The translations under genes were made by a program, and so were the position numbers. Positions 21,266 through 31,702 of a stretch of DNA of 64,000 nucleotides are shown here, piece by piece. Numbering within the stretch: the first letter of the stretch is position 1; each line of letters starts with the position of its first letter. The notes beneath the pieces were generated by a model. It ran no database searches. It had not been told where the DNA came from and saw only the letters and a program-made list of their open reading frames with translations. Source of the stretch: Setomelanomma holmii (lineage: Eukaryota > Ascomycota > Dothideomycetes > Pleosporales > Phaeosphaeriaceae); the NCBI GenBank assembly GCA_010015745.1, contig ML978208.1, positions 124,001 to 188,000 of the forward strand. Reading direction: 5' to 3'.

Positions 21266-22208
21266 ATGGCGAGGTTTCACGACGCCGCCCAAATTCCAGA
21301 AGCCCATTTTTATGCCACCTACGTTTTCTCTGGTAAGCTCAGACACTCAAGCCAAGTCCCCCATCACTGACAGCATCTTAGAGCTCGCCCAGTCTCTCTA
21401 CCCGCCTCCCAACATAGGCAGGCTCTATATAGCTCGACGCCAAGGCGGCAGCGGCTACCGAACATCCGTTGTAAGGGTCAATAGACATGAGGGTGCCGTG
21501 GAGGATGCGGACGACGGATATGCTCTCGGTCCCGTTGAAGGAAAGGACAGGGCTGAGGCATTGACTAACTTGCTAGAGGCGCTGGAGAACGAGGCGGAGG
21601 AAAGGATGTTGGAAATGGATGTGCGGATTGGAAAGAATAAGGGGGGGATTAGAGGAGTGAGAGAGGAGGATGACGATAGGCAAGATGCACTAAGGGATCA
21701 GGACTTTGAGGAGATGGATTCGCCTGTGTTGAAGCCGAGAGGAGGTAAGACGGGGCAGAGGAAAGAGGCCAAGAAAAAGGACAAGGACAGAAGAAAGAAA
21801 GCGACCGAAGCCGCTGAAGATAGCGACACAATTGTTGTCAAACAGCCTAGCAACGAGAAGCGCGGCAAACTCACGAAAGCTAACACACACGTTGCGAAGG
21901 AGGACGAAGGGCCTCCAACAAAAACTCGCCGCTCTACAAGACAAAAGCAACCAGCCAGGTCCGCTGTGAAGGCTAAGCAGAAAGCTCCGGCTGAGTCCGT
22001 GGACCTCAGTGGGTCTAGCGACGACGATTTGTCCGATGTTCCGCCTGAGGAACCTGCGAAAGCTGGTGCTCAAAGGAAGTTGAAAGAGAAGACAGTGTCT
22101 ATCATGGAACTCTGTGGAACGAGTAAGAAGGCGGATGGCAAGGGCGATGAGGGCTCAGGGGAGGGGGACGGGCACAAGGAAGTGAGGGAGGAAAACTGTG
22201 TCGTTTAA
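21266..22208 (+). CDS. Unknown protein, right member of a divergent paralog pair
   Basis: Exon 1 (21266-21332) encodes MARFHDAAQIPEAHFYATYV and a few more residues. A 49-nt intron (GTAAGC, CACTGAC branch, CTTAG acceptor, phase 1) leads to exon 2 (21382-22208), giving 297 aa. The longest frame, starting at 21312, reads through the intron and is probably wrong, because splicing restores FSELAQSLYPPPN, which aligns with IDHLVRNAYPDHL of the neighbour. The shared domain occupies about residues 14-100. The remaining 200 residues are Lys/Arg/Glu/Ser-rich with SGSSDDDLSDVPPEE, suggesting a nuclear or chromatin-associated tail. No known domain is recognised. Confidence 0.72.
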
Positions 22209-22503
22209 AGCACCTGCCGGAGTAGCTCCGAACCGACTTTGAAATGTTGCTGGGAAGATTTGTGAGGATGTTATATAAGCCAAGCTAAATGTGTGGGAGT
22301 AGTAGTACATGGGTAGAGAATGACCAAGAAGATGATTGAAGCTACCCAGCTTCAACATCGAGATGGAAACCATGTCAAACCCCTCAAGACTCTTGTATAG
22401 TGGTAGTTTCTTGCTAGAAGATCCTTCTGCCTCATCAATAGTCTATGATAGACCTTTCCACACCCCGTATGTCTGTGACTTAGTGTACAAAAGGTCTAGA
22501 TAT

Positions 22504-24125
22504 TCACCTCGCCAGCATGACGTCTAGCATTCCCGCTCGCCATACCAGAAGCAGACGAAGACGTTGCCGTGCTAGACCTCGACGCCAAGGAAGAGAAAAC
22601 GCCTTGGCCCCAGACACAGTCGTCATGTTCCAATTCGTACAACTGCTCTGTCCAGCACAATTATGGTAAAGACTCATAGCGGCCCAGCCACCACAGGTCT
22701 GCGTCGCATTGCCTGCGTAGTTGTAGTTGCAAGAACCCATGATATCGTCTTTTGGCGCATAGCGAGGATCAAGCTTGCTGACGCACCAACACTCGCGGCC
22801 GTACTCGAGACTAGCATAGGAGTAGCCGGCGGCGGAGCAGTAGTCGATGCATGCGGGTACGGTCATGTCGTCTGTGCGTTCTGAAGGCCAGTGGAATGCT
22901 CGATCGCTGATCTCGTCGCCACCGCATCCCGCGTACTCCCAGCCCTTTGATTGTGTCAGGTCGACGTAGTTTGCTGGACCGGGACCAAAGATGGTCTTGT
23001 CGTCACAGGTGCTCGGGATCGCACGCTCTGGACCATAAGCGATGGGATTACAGCCGGGCAGCTTAGCGAGAGTACCGCTGGTGGTTTCTTGGACGGTGGT
23101 CGGAATTTGGCATTGCTGGCATTGTTGCGCACTGTACGTAGTGACAGCAGCGCATTCACTGACCGACCCTGAATCAGCTTTGCAAGTATCGACGGCTTTC
23201 TGGAGAACGTTGACATCCCAACCGTTTAGGAAGTCGCCGTGGAGTCCGTAGCCAGTCGCGTCACCGTTCGAGAAGACGAAAGGATATTGAGTGCCATTCC
23301 ACTGATCCGCGAAAAGATTTGTGTCATAGAAGATCTCGTAGAATATGGAAATCATGTGCATGGGAAAATCAGCTGGGCAAGGACCATTGTTGTATTGGGC
23401 GGGATAGCTCATGTGCGATTTGTGATCCGGGGTATCGAGATCCTTACCATTCCAGCAGCCTAAAGTTTCAAAGTTAGCGTATGTCTTACATATGTTTTCT
23501 TTCCGGACTTGCATATTGGGGAAGAAGACCTGAGCGCGAAGGCCGCCAGGACAATTGTAGTTGGGAATGTTGTTAGTCTCGGGCTTGTCAGCACCAATGC
23601 ATGCAAAAGAGATGCCTTGAGTTGCGGGGTCGGTGCCGCCGCTGCGCTTGTTCGTATCACCTGCAAGCATACGGAAACCCTCGGGATAGGCATGCAATTT
23701 CTCGGTGGCTGGATCGGGGCGTTGTAGATAGTACACAGTCATGCCGCCACTGACATCTCTTGGATCGCCGAAGACAGGAACGGGTTGGAAAGTGCCATCC
23801 TTCATGTGCACGTATAGCTGAGGGGTCCAGTAGTTGGACATATCCTCCTGTAAGATGTCAGCTGGTCGTGAAGTCACGCTATAGTCGGAGAACCTACCTT
23901 GATCTCGCAATATGAACACTTTGATGCGCGAGCATCCTGGAAGGTCATAGCTGCAGAGAAACCCGATCCACCGGAGATGGTGTGGACATGACCAGCGACC
24001 TTTCCTGGACCGACAATCGGGTCGACTCGGTCACGAGAAATACGTCCAGGACAGGACATGCGGAAGAAGGCATCGGAAAAGTCAATCATGGCCAGGGCCA
24101 GGTAAAGCTTGGTGAAGTAAGTCAT
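22504..24125 (-). CDS. Secreted DUF1996 protein with C-terminal WSC domain
   Basis: Exon 1 (24125-23898) starts MTYFTKLYLALAMIDFSDA, a signal-like segment. FFRMSCPGRISRDRVDP and GHVHTISGGSGFS follow, the typical start of DUF1996. A 50-nt intron (GTAGGT...TTACAG, phase 0) leads to exon 2 (EDMSNYWTPQLYVHMKDG). The DUF1996 body has CPGGLRAQVFFP, CWNGKDLDTPDHKSHMSYP and FSNGDATGYGLHGDFLNGW. A WSC Cys pattern follows (WEYAGCGGDEISDRAF, CIDYCSAAGYSYASLEYG, ECWCVSKLD, CGGWAAMSLYH). WSC domains bind cell-wall glycans. Two points are unresolved. Near 23462-23491 the frame carries extra residues before CWNG, with a possible 30-nt mini-intron. The final about 30 codons also look shifted (see findings). 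Confidence 0.78.
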
Positions 24126-25474
24126 GATGCTGAACAAAAGATTGCCCAAGAAGCTGAGAGATGAAGCTCTTGTGCCTGATTGTGAAATAATGATGTGTGG
24201 TATCAAGATCCCGCCCGAAGGGAGCTGTCTTAAGTATTGTTCCGAGCACAATAAACAAGAAAAGAAAGGTGAGTGAGAGGTGTATGCTAAGAATCCTGAC
24301 AAAACGCCGATATGCCTCAGTTCTTTGTTATCGTCATCACGATCAAGCCATGGCGATCTAGGAAATGTTCGTCTTGGTAAAATAACAAGACAGGTGGTGA
24401 GGGTGTAAGAGTGGCAGCCTCGTAAGCTCCGCAAGGACATTTCGCCGGCATCGTTTGGTCTTGGTGTGTGACACCAAAGTGCAAAAGAAGCCTGCTCAAT
24501 GTGTGAAGTGGGGCGCCTAGATGCCTTCACATGGTTGTCGCGTTGCGGATATTTGATGGGTTCCTTAGTCGTTTGTATCACGTATGGCGAGCGCATGCCT
24601 CTGCCATACGCGCCTAGCCTCTCGTTGTGTGCAACGAAAGGCTCGGGGCTTGAGCCGCATGAGTGTCATTGAGGAAGCCATGATCCATTGGATTAGCCCT
24701 AGATCGACATTTCGAGTACCTGGGAGGTGAGAGGTGCGAGTACAAAGTAGCGCTTCTACCATGTGGTTCGTGAAGTACAAACGCGGGGATGAGGTCGCTG
24801 ACCCGAATCTGATCAGAGAGTAACTCTCGGACTAAGGCCTGCATGAGGGCAGTGGACACTGTATGCTCGTGCCTACGAATTGTATCGTCATAGCTTTTAT
24901 GTCATGGTCGATGATGTTGCCTGCCATTTGTTCCTGGTGGATTCGGTTTCGCGCTAAGCTGAATGAGGCGAAGTCCTAATTGCACCTCGGTTTCGATCTG
25001 TGGTCACTTCGCCAAATCCATGATCCCTTACTTGCTTTTCTTTCATCGTAGTCAGCATAGCTTGGGCGGCGTCATGAACTCTACCGAATTTTGCTGGTAC
25101 AATGGAGTTATCAATATAATTTCGCCTTCAGCCTCCCCTTGGCCTCTCCGATTTACACTATCTTCTGATGTGTTGACAATCGGCTTCATGTCGACCCGGA
25201 CCATAAGACCACTGTAGTCTGACACTTTACAGATTACGCTTCAGCACGTCATCGTCGCCGACTTGTCAAATTCGATAGCGTCCTGGCTGAAACCTGTGAG
25301 CTGAACGGCTCTGATGATCACATTCACGATGCAAAGCACCTTCCTTCGCCACCACGATCGTGAATCACATGGCCTGGAAGACGCCTTGAATGAGTATCGA
25401 GCGGCAGGGTGCCTAGTCTTGATACGAGAATCCTTCCCATCAATACATCTCGCTGCAATCTACGTCCATACATA
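24126..25474. other. Gene-poor interval
   Basis: About 1.35 kb. Frames on the minus strand at 24565-24859 and plus at 25314-25742 are short. The latter is antisense to the 3' end of the next gene. I see no recognisable gene, RNA or repeat. It includes the promoter of the WSC gene. Confidence 0.5.
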
Positions 25475-26527
25475 TCAATCACTCTTCCCAACCCCAACGA
25501 CTCTGCCCCCACTCCTCAGTCCCAATTCCTCTGCACTCCTGAACCTTCCCTTCGCGTTCTCCACATCGTTCCCAGCCCAACTCCCTGTCCTTTTACTTCC
25601 CCTCCTCTTTCCCGTCTGCGCCTTCTCATACTCGTCTTTGCCAAGCCCGCAGCCAAATATGCAGAACAAGCAGAGCACAACAAACAAGCCGATGATCGCC
25701 ATGATGAAGACGAACAAGCTCCACACACCTGAGCTGATGTAGTCAACGAGTGTGTCGGACGTGGCAGAAATGAGATGCGATGGTGTACCGATCTGCCCGT
25801 GTGCATCCCAGTCATGGAAGTTCATGATGTGCGCTGTACTTGCTTTGTTGGTCTTGGAGCGTGGGATGAGGTCTGTGCGCACGATCTCATATGCGTGGCT
25901 CGAATCTCCTGAGGACATGACGGGCCGTTGTAATAGGACTAGTTCAATCACTTTCTGCTTTTCGTCTTCCAACTTGAGAGTAAGTGCTGGATCTCGCAAG
26001 TCAGTCCATAGCTCGAAGACGTCGAATCGAAGCATCAGAGCCTGGGACTTTGCGATGCGGCGAAGTGAGTACGCGTATGAGAGACCAAAATAGGCGCTAC
26101 CTGGGCTGTCGATTTGGTTGGTCTCGACCAGTTTTGCGATTTCGGAGGTAGATGATTCAACGAGAACCTGGCTTGCGTAGATTCTTGGCAGGGATTTTGA
26201 TGTCGAAAGAAGAGGTCCGTTGTTGATGCTAAGGTAGGCAGAGTCGAAGGGAAGGGAGATGTTCAAGAGCTGATGTGGAAAATAAGCGATACAATTCGAA
26301 GGCGAATAACGTGTACGACCTACCAAAGCGTTTTCGTCCTCTCTCGTCTTCCATGGTCCATTGTTCCCGTGCGATGTGTCTTGGTACAGGAAAGGGCATC
26401 CCGCACATGGAAGCTTGGCAATCACATTGTAGCCTTCGGCTACCGTGTTTATTTCTGGTGCGACATCGCCAAAAGCACTTTGTATCAATGGTAGTAGCGC
26501 AACCAGCACGGGTATCCGCACAATCAT
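25475..26527 (-). CDS. Type I membrane protein of a conserved fungal family (DUF7728-like)
   Basis: The start at 26527 gives MIVRIPVLVALLPLIQSAFG, a clear signal peptide. The lumenal part has a family-typical CAGC motif (NVIAKLPCAGCPFLYQDTS), NISLPFDSAYLSINNGPLL, PRIYASQVLVESS and FGLSYAYSLRRI. One transmembrane segment lies near the C-terminus (WSLFVFIMAIIGLFVVLCLFCIFGC) before a basic cytosolic tail. A 54-nt intron (GTAGGT at 26323 to CATCAG ending 26270) contains no stop and keeps frame. Removing it joins DENAL to LNISLPFD, giving 332 aa. The longer unspliced frame upstream of 26527 is not needed. The role is unknown; secretory-pathway residence is inferred from topology. The family number is from memory and less certain than the topology. 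Confidence 0.72.
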   Translation of the reverse strand: MIVRIPVLVALLPLIQSAFGDVAPEINTVAEGYNVIAKLPCAGCPFLYQDTSHGNNGPWKTREDENALVGRTRYSPSNCIAYFPHQLLNISLPFDSAYLSINNGPLLSTSKSLPRIYASQVLVESSTSEIAKLVETNQIDSPGSAYFGLSYAYSLRRIAKSQALMLRFDVFELWTDLRDPALTLKLEDEKQKVIELVLLQRPVMSSGDSSHAYEIVRTDLIPRSKTNKASTAHIMNFHDWDAHGQIGTPSHLISATSDTLVDYISSGVWSLFVFIMAIIGLFVVLCLFCIFGCGLGKDEYEKAQTGKRRGSKRTGSWAGNDVENAKGRFRSAEELGLRSGGRVVGVGKSD

Positions 26528-26856
26528 GGTGAGATGTGATGATGGGCGAGGGCAGCCATCATGACACGTTTGAGGTGGCTGACTGGGGTGAGCTGATGAG
26601 TTGCGGCGAGGCGGGCTTGGCGAACCGGGGAAGCTGACGAGCACGTGCTGATGCGATCTAGCGTGTTTCTTCCATCTCACTTGTGAGCAAATCTCATTTT
26701 GATATCTAGAAATGTATACAGGTTGTAAGTTCGGCCGTTCCTCGTTTCCATGCGCCTTCAATGCCTGTGCCTGCCTCCCCTAACCAACTTTAAGTACGAC
26801 CGAGATCTAGAGGATCATTCGCACCGGTTCCAGAACGTCCACTCCGACCTGTTGAG

Positions 26857-27621
26857 CTATAGTGAGTGTTCAGATGAGCAAGAGAGATGTAAGCTTACTT
26901 TCTTGTGGGACGACTTGTCCTTGTCTTGGTAGCAAGTGCGGTCCCTATGGCAGTGGTAGTGGCAATATCGCTTGTCCAAGAATGATGGTCGAACAGTCTT
27001 GCCAGTACGAATACGGTCCGTCAGAGCCGTGACGATGAAAGCGAGGAATTCGGAGGGGAATTGAAAGTCGCTCATCGAGACTGCAAAGTTGTTCGTTAGT
27101 CGCCAAGTAGTAGAGTCGAGAAGGATCCACCGCAAGGGCGAACCGATTCTAGTATGCTGGTAAACCTCGACAGATGAGTGTGGTGACGCATTACCGCACT
27201 CGCGAGTGGCGTAATCTGCCCAATCGATCATGGCATCCATGACAGTATCCTTGAAGTCGATATCCTGAAGGTAGTCGCCAAGGAGATAGGCCTTGACGAG
27301 GTTAGCCCATTCCCATTGGCCGTCGGTGGGTGAAGATTGGTCGAATTGCAATTTGGTGTTCAGCTGTCCTGTATAGATCCAGTGGGTATATACGCGAAAA
27401 GCGTGAGCGTTGCAGTCTGGAAGCTTGCCGATCCTCTCTTTGGCTTCTTTCCAGTCACGACCGAGGGCAGCTTCGAAGAAGGGGGACGATAGTCGGATGA
27501 GGTTTTCATGAACGCTAAAGTCCGTGTGCTTGGGCTCCGGGCCAACGCGAACTGCGATCACCTTCGTGCCCATTCTATGTAAGCTAGCGGCCGGTGAATA
27601 TGGCGACTCATGCAGAGACAT
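26857..27621 (-). CDS. BTB/POZ-domain protein, copy 1
   Basis: A 254-codon frame. The BTB core is at about residues 17-110: TKVIAVRVGPEPKHTDFSVH, NLIRLSSPFFEAALGRDWKE, KLPDCNAHAFRVYTHWIYTG, then NLVKAYLLGDYLQDIDFKD and AMIDWA. Two ATGs are possible, 27621 and 27573 (MGTKV). A splice-acceptor-like ACATAG precedes the latter. Near the end, AAA/GTAAGC (26898) and CTATAG (26857) could bound a 42-nt intron leading to a 13-residue last exon ending at 26815. Small BTB proteins of this kind are expanded in dothideomycetes and may act in protein interaction or Cul3 adaptors. The role of this one is unknown. A related gene lies just downstream in the window, on the same strand. Confidence 0.75.
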   Translation of the reverse strand: MSLHESPYSPAASLHRMGTKVIAVRVGPEPKHTDFSVHENLIRLSSPFFEAALGRDWKEAKERIGKLPDCNAHAFRVYTHWIYTGQLNTKLQFDQSSPTDGQWEWANLVKAYLLGDYLQDIDFKDTVMDAMIDWADYATRECGNASPHSSVEVYQHTRIGSPLRWILLDSTTWRLTNNFAVSMSDFQFPSEFLAFIVTALTDRIRTGKTVRPSFLDKRYCHYHCHRDRTCYQDKDKSSHKKVSLHLSCSSEHSL

Positions 27622-28370
27622 CGAGCTTACTGGAGCAGGTAGCGATCCGTATATCGCGGCATGTGGAGGTTTCAGATGGGTGTCTGTATGCCTTGAGGAT
27701 GTGTCGTCAGATGGTTATTGGTGTAGCCAAGGAGAAAAGAGCGACGGGTAAATGCATGGAACTTGTCAACTCTTGCATCGAGGTGAGGAAATCTGGGTCC
27801 AGAAGGGAAGGTACGATCATGCGAGGCTCCTCTCTCTCACCTACACTCTATCGGCTCTCGTAGACTCACTGATAGCACTCACACTGAACGAAGAGCAGAT
27901 ATCAACGATGGAGGGACGTGGTATGGCGGGGAGACGAAAGCTTGGGTTGCTGAATGACGCGCCATGACCCATTTCCCATATTGAGGGAAGGCACAATCGG
28001 CATGAGTCCCAAACACCGTTGAAATCACTCGAGAATTTGCGAACGCAATGAATCGCTTGATGTATATACGACAGAATGCGTTGTTCATCGAAGCTATCGA
28101 ATGATGCCTTGCTCGCCATTGCTTCCTCCACCATGGTTCATACGGTGCTGCAATGCCCTGAGATACATCGTCGTGACGCCGCCTGCCCATTACATTGAGT
28201 TAAGCAGAGTAATGCACCTCTTTCCTTTTATCGCCTGGCGCTATGAAAGTCCCGTCGTCATCAACTGCTTTGCGAAACTTGGCGGCTAGACGATATCTAA
28301 AATATGGTTAGCTTCGAGTATTCACCGGACTCACGACGTACCATTTCGGTTTCTCCATGTAGCATATCTT
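27622..28370. other. Intergenic between the two BTB genes
   Basis: About 750 bp. A minus-strand frame (27879-28190) has no recognised similarity. Probably the 3' end of BTB copy 2 and the promoter of copy 1. Confidence 0.4.
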
Positions 28371-29162
28371 CTATGTGCCATGACTATGATACTTGCACCA
28401 TGAACCACCCCAAGGCGGATTTTGTGGTTCAGAGGACAGAAACCTCGACCCGCACGCCTCAAACACACCTATCATGAATTCCATGTGGTCGTCGTCTTTG
28501 TCCCTCGTGCGCGCGTAACTACAGAAGCCGTAAAAGCTTGACTCAGTGCGAGTCCAAGCAATGAGGTCAACTATGAGACATCGTGTGCGTGAAGATTGGG
28601 GTATGAGCTTGTAGAACTCCGGTGCGTAAGTGAATGGAAATCCGCTACCAAAAGTTCCTAACTCGTGCGTACACTGGATCATTGCATCGCTGACGGTGTC
28701 TTGGAAGTCGGAGTCACACAAATAGTGACCAAGATATGAAAGGCGTCCAAGCTCTTTCACCTCATGCCGGAGAGGCTCACTCAGATGTTGTATGTCGTCT
28801 CCTTCGATCGTCTCTCCGGGTTCGGGAAGCCAATGGTGTTCGCTCTTGGTGCGAAGGCGGCCCGTCAGCAGCCATCGATAATACTTGTCGAACTCGGCAG
28901 TCTTGAAGTCTGGTAGAAATATGACACTGTCGGTCGACTCTCGCCACCGTCCTTTGAGAGCATTGTTGATAAAGTCGGAAGAAGCACGAATGAGCTTCTC
29001 GTAGACTGCGAAGTCGCTGATCGCATCACCTTGATCTAGTCGAATCGTGACCAGGCTGCTGCCGTACCTGCACTTGTCGGCGTGAGGCGAAAGCATCGCG
29101 ATCGGAAGACCATACGAAGGGGTTCCGCTATCTGTGCAGCGCTCAAGAGTGCGCAATCCCAT
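28371..29162 (-). CDS. BTB/POZ-domain protein, copy 2
   Basis: ATG at 29162 (MGLRTLERCTDSGTPSYG); the frame itself opens at a GTG three codons earlier. The BTB pattern is shared with copy 1: SLVTIRLDQGDAISDFAVYE, KLIRASSDFINNALKGRW, LPDFKTAEFDKYYRWLLTGR, then LGRLSYLGHYLCDSDFQDTV and SDAMIQC. The predicted product is about 263 aa. The C-terminus (GGSWCKYHSHGT) is Cys/His-rich but too short for a zinc finger call. Tandem same-strand orientation with copy 1 suggests duplication, though sequence identity by eye is low. Function unknown. Confidence 0.75.
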   Translation of the reverse strand: MGLRTLERCTDSGTPSYGLPIAMLSPHADKCRYGSSLVTIRLDQGDAISDFAVYEKLIRASSDFINNALKGRWRESTDSVIFLPDFKTAEFDKYYRWLLTGRLRTKSEHHWLPEPGETIEGDDIQHLSEPLRHEVKELGRLSYLGHYLCDSDFQDTVSDAMIQCTHELGTFGSGFPFTYAPEFYKLIPQSSRTRCLIVDLIAWTRTESSFYGFCSYARTRDKDDDHMEFMIGVFEACGSRFLSSEPQNPPWGGSWCKYHSHGT

Positions 29163-29567
29163 TCTGTTCACTCATGTCTTACTGTCGGCGAGTATCCTTC
29201 AAGTTGGATCTGCAGTAGTAATGTGAGCGTCGTGCTTGACGCAGGATCACAGAACTTGTGTGCGAAGCGGAACGCGCCTTTCCAAAGTGGTTACACGTGC
29301 TTCGACTCTCTCCTTTACTTGACATGTGGATCAGCTCCTCGATGCGATCTGAAACAGTCCATTGGCTCATCATACTCGCACGTACGCTCATGCAACAGAG
29401 AGCGAAAACTAAAGCTCGAGCTCGCACACAATACCTGTGCAATATCAAACAATACTCGCTCCGCAAACGCCAACGCTGGGTATCGTACAAGTATGCAAAA
29501 CTCAAAGCTCTTTCACCTTCAAACCTTCTCTTCATAGTCTTCTCAATCACACTGACTCTTCCTAAGC
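29163..29567. other. Intergenic, no gene seen
   Basis: About 400 bp upstream of BTB copy 2 and downstream of the coiled-coil gene. The frame on the plus strand (29258-29758) is antisense or unsupported. Confidence 0.5.
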
Positions 29568-31702
29568 TCAGTACCCTCTCAATTCACTCCGACTCCTCTC
29601 CCTCTCATGAAAGAACCCACTCTCACCAAATCCCTCCTCCTTCGGCGTCGCCCAAACATCCGCATCCGTCTCATCATCCCTCGCGCTCCAATTCTGTTCA
29701 TCATGTCCATAACGCCCTCTACTCTCCTCGCTATCACTTCTCACAAATTTGCCAATAATTGTATCTCGATTATCGTCCTTCACAAACGCTCTCGGCGTTC
29801 CCACACGTTCCTCCGTACTACTTACGATAAGCGTATCGGGACTAGGCGTGGGGTACGATGGGGATGTAGCTGTAGCGGATGCGATGAGCTTATTTACGAG
29901 GGCATGGAGGTCGGCGATGTCGTGTTGAAGGTTGCCGACTTGTTGTTCGAGGGCTTTGCGGGCGCTGCGTTCGTACTTTAATGCTTCGTATAGCTTTTCA
30001 ATCACCTTCTCTTTGCTGCCTTCTTCGGCGCCAGGACGCACGAGGATGGGTGAGGCTGGGACTGACTTTAGCGTATCGTTGCTAGATTGGTAGTTTGGCA
30101 GGTGGTCGCTGTTACTATTACTATTGCTATTCGTTGATGCGGAGTTGCGGGAGCGCAGGTTCCGAGGAGCATCAGAGAGAATGATGGTTTGCCGATTGTT
30201 ACGTGTGGAAAGGCGATGTATCGAGACTTCAAGAGATTGAAAATTCTCTTCAAGATGTGCAATGCGATCCTCGACGGAAAGACGGTTCCGGTTGCGCTCA
30301 GGAGGGGAAACAGGCGCGGGAGGTTCTGAAGGGACCGTAGTGTCGTCTGAGAAGCCACTTTTGAGGCCGAAATTGAATGCTGATACTGGGGCCGGGACCT
30401 CGCGCGACGGACTCGGTTCGCCTGGTGATGGTGTGGGTTCGTCTGAGTGCACAAGTGTGGCGCTCATCTCGATCACCGAATCTTCGGGCTCTGTGATGGT
30501 CGGCTCCTGCATCTGCACGCTTCGTATTGTCTCCACCGTCTTGGCAGTCTGTGGACGACTGTATATGCTGCCTGATGCATAGCTCTGCCTCCAGTACCGG
30601 ATCTCTGCGCTCCTTCTCTTGTCGATAGACGCACGGTCCTTCACGAGGTCACGTAGTGCATCTGCACTTCTTGATCTTCGCTTGTGTTGCTTTGGGGTGG
30701 CTTCGGTTGGGCTTGACAATGCAATACCAATTCCACCTGGTGACGGTGCTGGATCTTCGTCTAGCTTTTCATCCCAGATTGATGATCTTCCACGCGGTTC
30801 ATCCAGACTATGCCGTTGGATGCCAGCACTTGGCACACTTGGTAGAGTCGCTCGTCGGCCGAGGCCTGGTCTTTGCATGTCAAACGTCAAATACTCATGA
30901 GGTGGGCTGGCTTGCGGCGCATTGACATTCATGGGAAACGGGAGATGTTGGCCAAGTGGATGAAGTGGTTTTAGCTCTCGAATAGGTAGATCCGATATTC
31001 GAGGACCGCTTGGTGTCTTGTCTTCTCGTGGTAGAGATTGCCGCAGCATGCCAGGATCCTAATCCGAATTAAATGAATCCTTATGAGGCGGGTCGCTAAA
31101 CTTACACTGTGATGGTAGCTATGACCTCTGCGTGCAGGCTCTTCCTCTTCTGGCTCGTCCTTGCTCTTGCGCCCAAACATCTTCCGAAAGACGTTTCGAA
31201 GCCCACTCTTCCGCTTTTTCTTTTGCGCTGCCTTCGTAGCGCTCTCTGGAGTCGAACGATATGGAGTCCCTGGGTTATAAGAAGTTGACTCGACGACACT
31301 TTCACGTGCGATCTCATTCACTTGTCGTAGTCTTGGCGGTGATCGTGATGGATCTCTCGCATGCTGACCCTCTGATGGCTGTGCCATATCATCTACAGGA
31401 TGCGAAGTCAAGGAAGCTGGTTCCAGCGAAATAGTTGGAGGAGCATGTCCAGGTTGCGGTGGTGTCTGTGGCCTTGGATTCGGCGGGTCTAGCTCGTCCT
31501 GCGGCTGACCAGGACTCTGCAATGCACCAGTTCTTGCAAACTCCTCCTCTTCGTCCTCATTCAGCGGCGTGTCTTCCGTGATGGGGATAGGTCCGCTAAT
31601 CTTGAGATTCCCCTTTCTGATGGCCTCAGCCTTCCAGCTTGAGCGCGGCAAGGTGCTTTGCCCGCTCATGTCGACGGCGACGAAACCCTCTCGAGTGAGC
31701 AT
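29568..31702 (-). CDS. Ser/Pro-rich coiled-coil protein, unknown function
   Basis: Exon 1 (31702-31106) and exon 2 (31058-29568) are joined across a 47-nt intron (GTAAGT...GATTAG, phase 0), giving 695 aa. The start could also be the ATG at 31669 (MSGQSTLPRSSWK). The N-terminal half is disordered and Pro/Ser-rich, with a basic patch (KKKRKSGLRNVFRKMFGRK) that could be a nuclear or membrane-binding signal. The middle has RRSRSADALRDLVKDRASID and RRSAEIRYWRQSYASGSIYS. A coiled coil is predicted by heptads near 530-580 (EKVIEKLYEALKYERSARKA, LEQQVGNLQHDIADLHALVN). The C-terminus is acidic. Similar proteins occur across filamentous ascomycetes, but I know no function. Confidence 0.7.
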
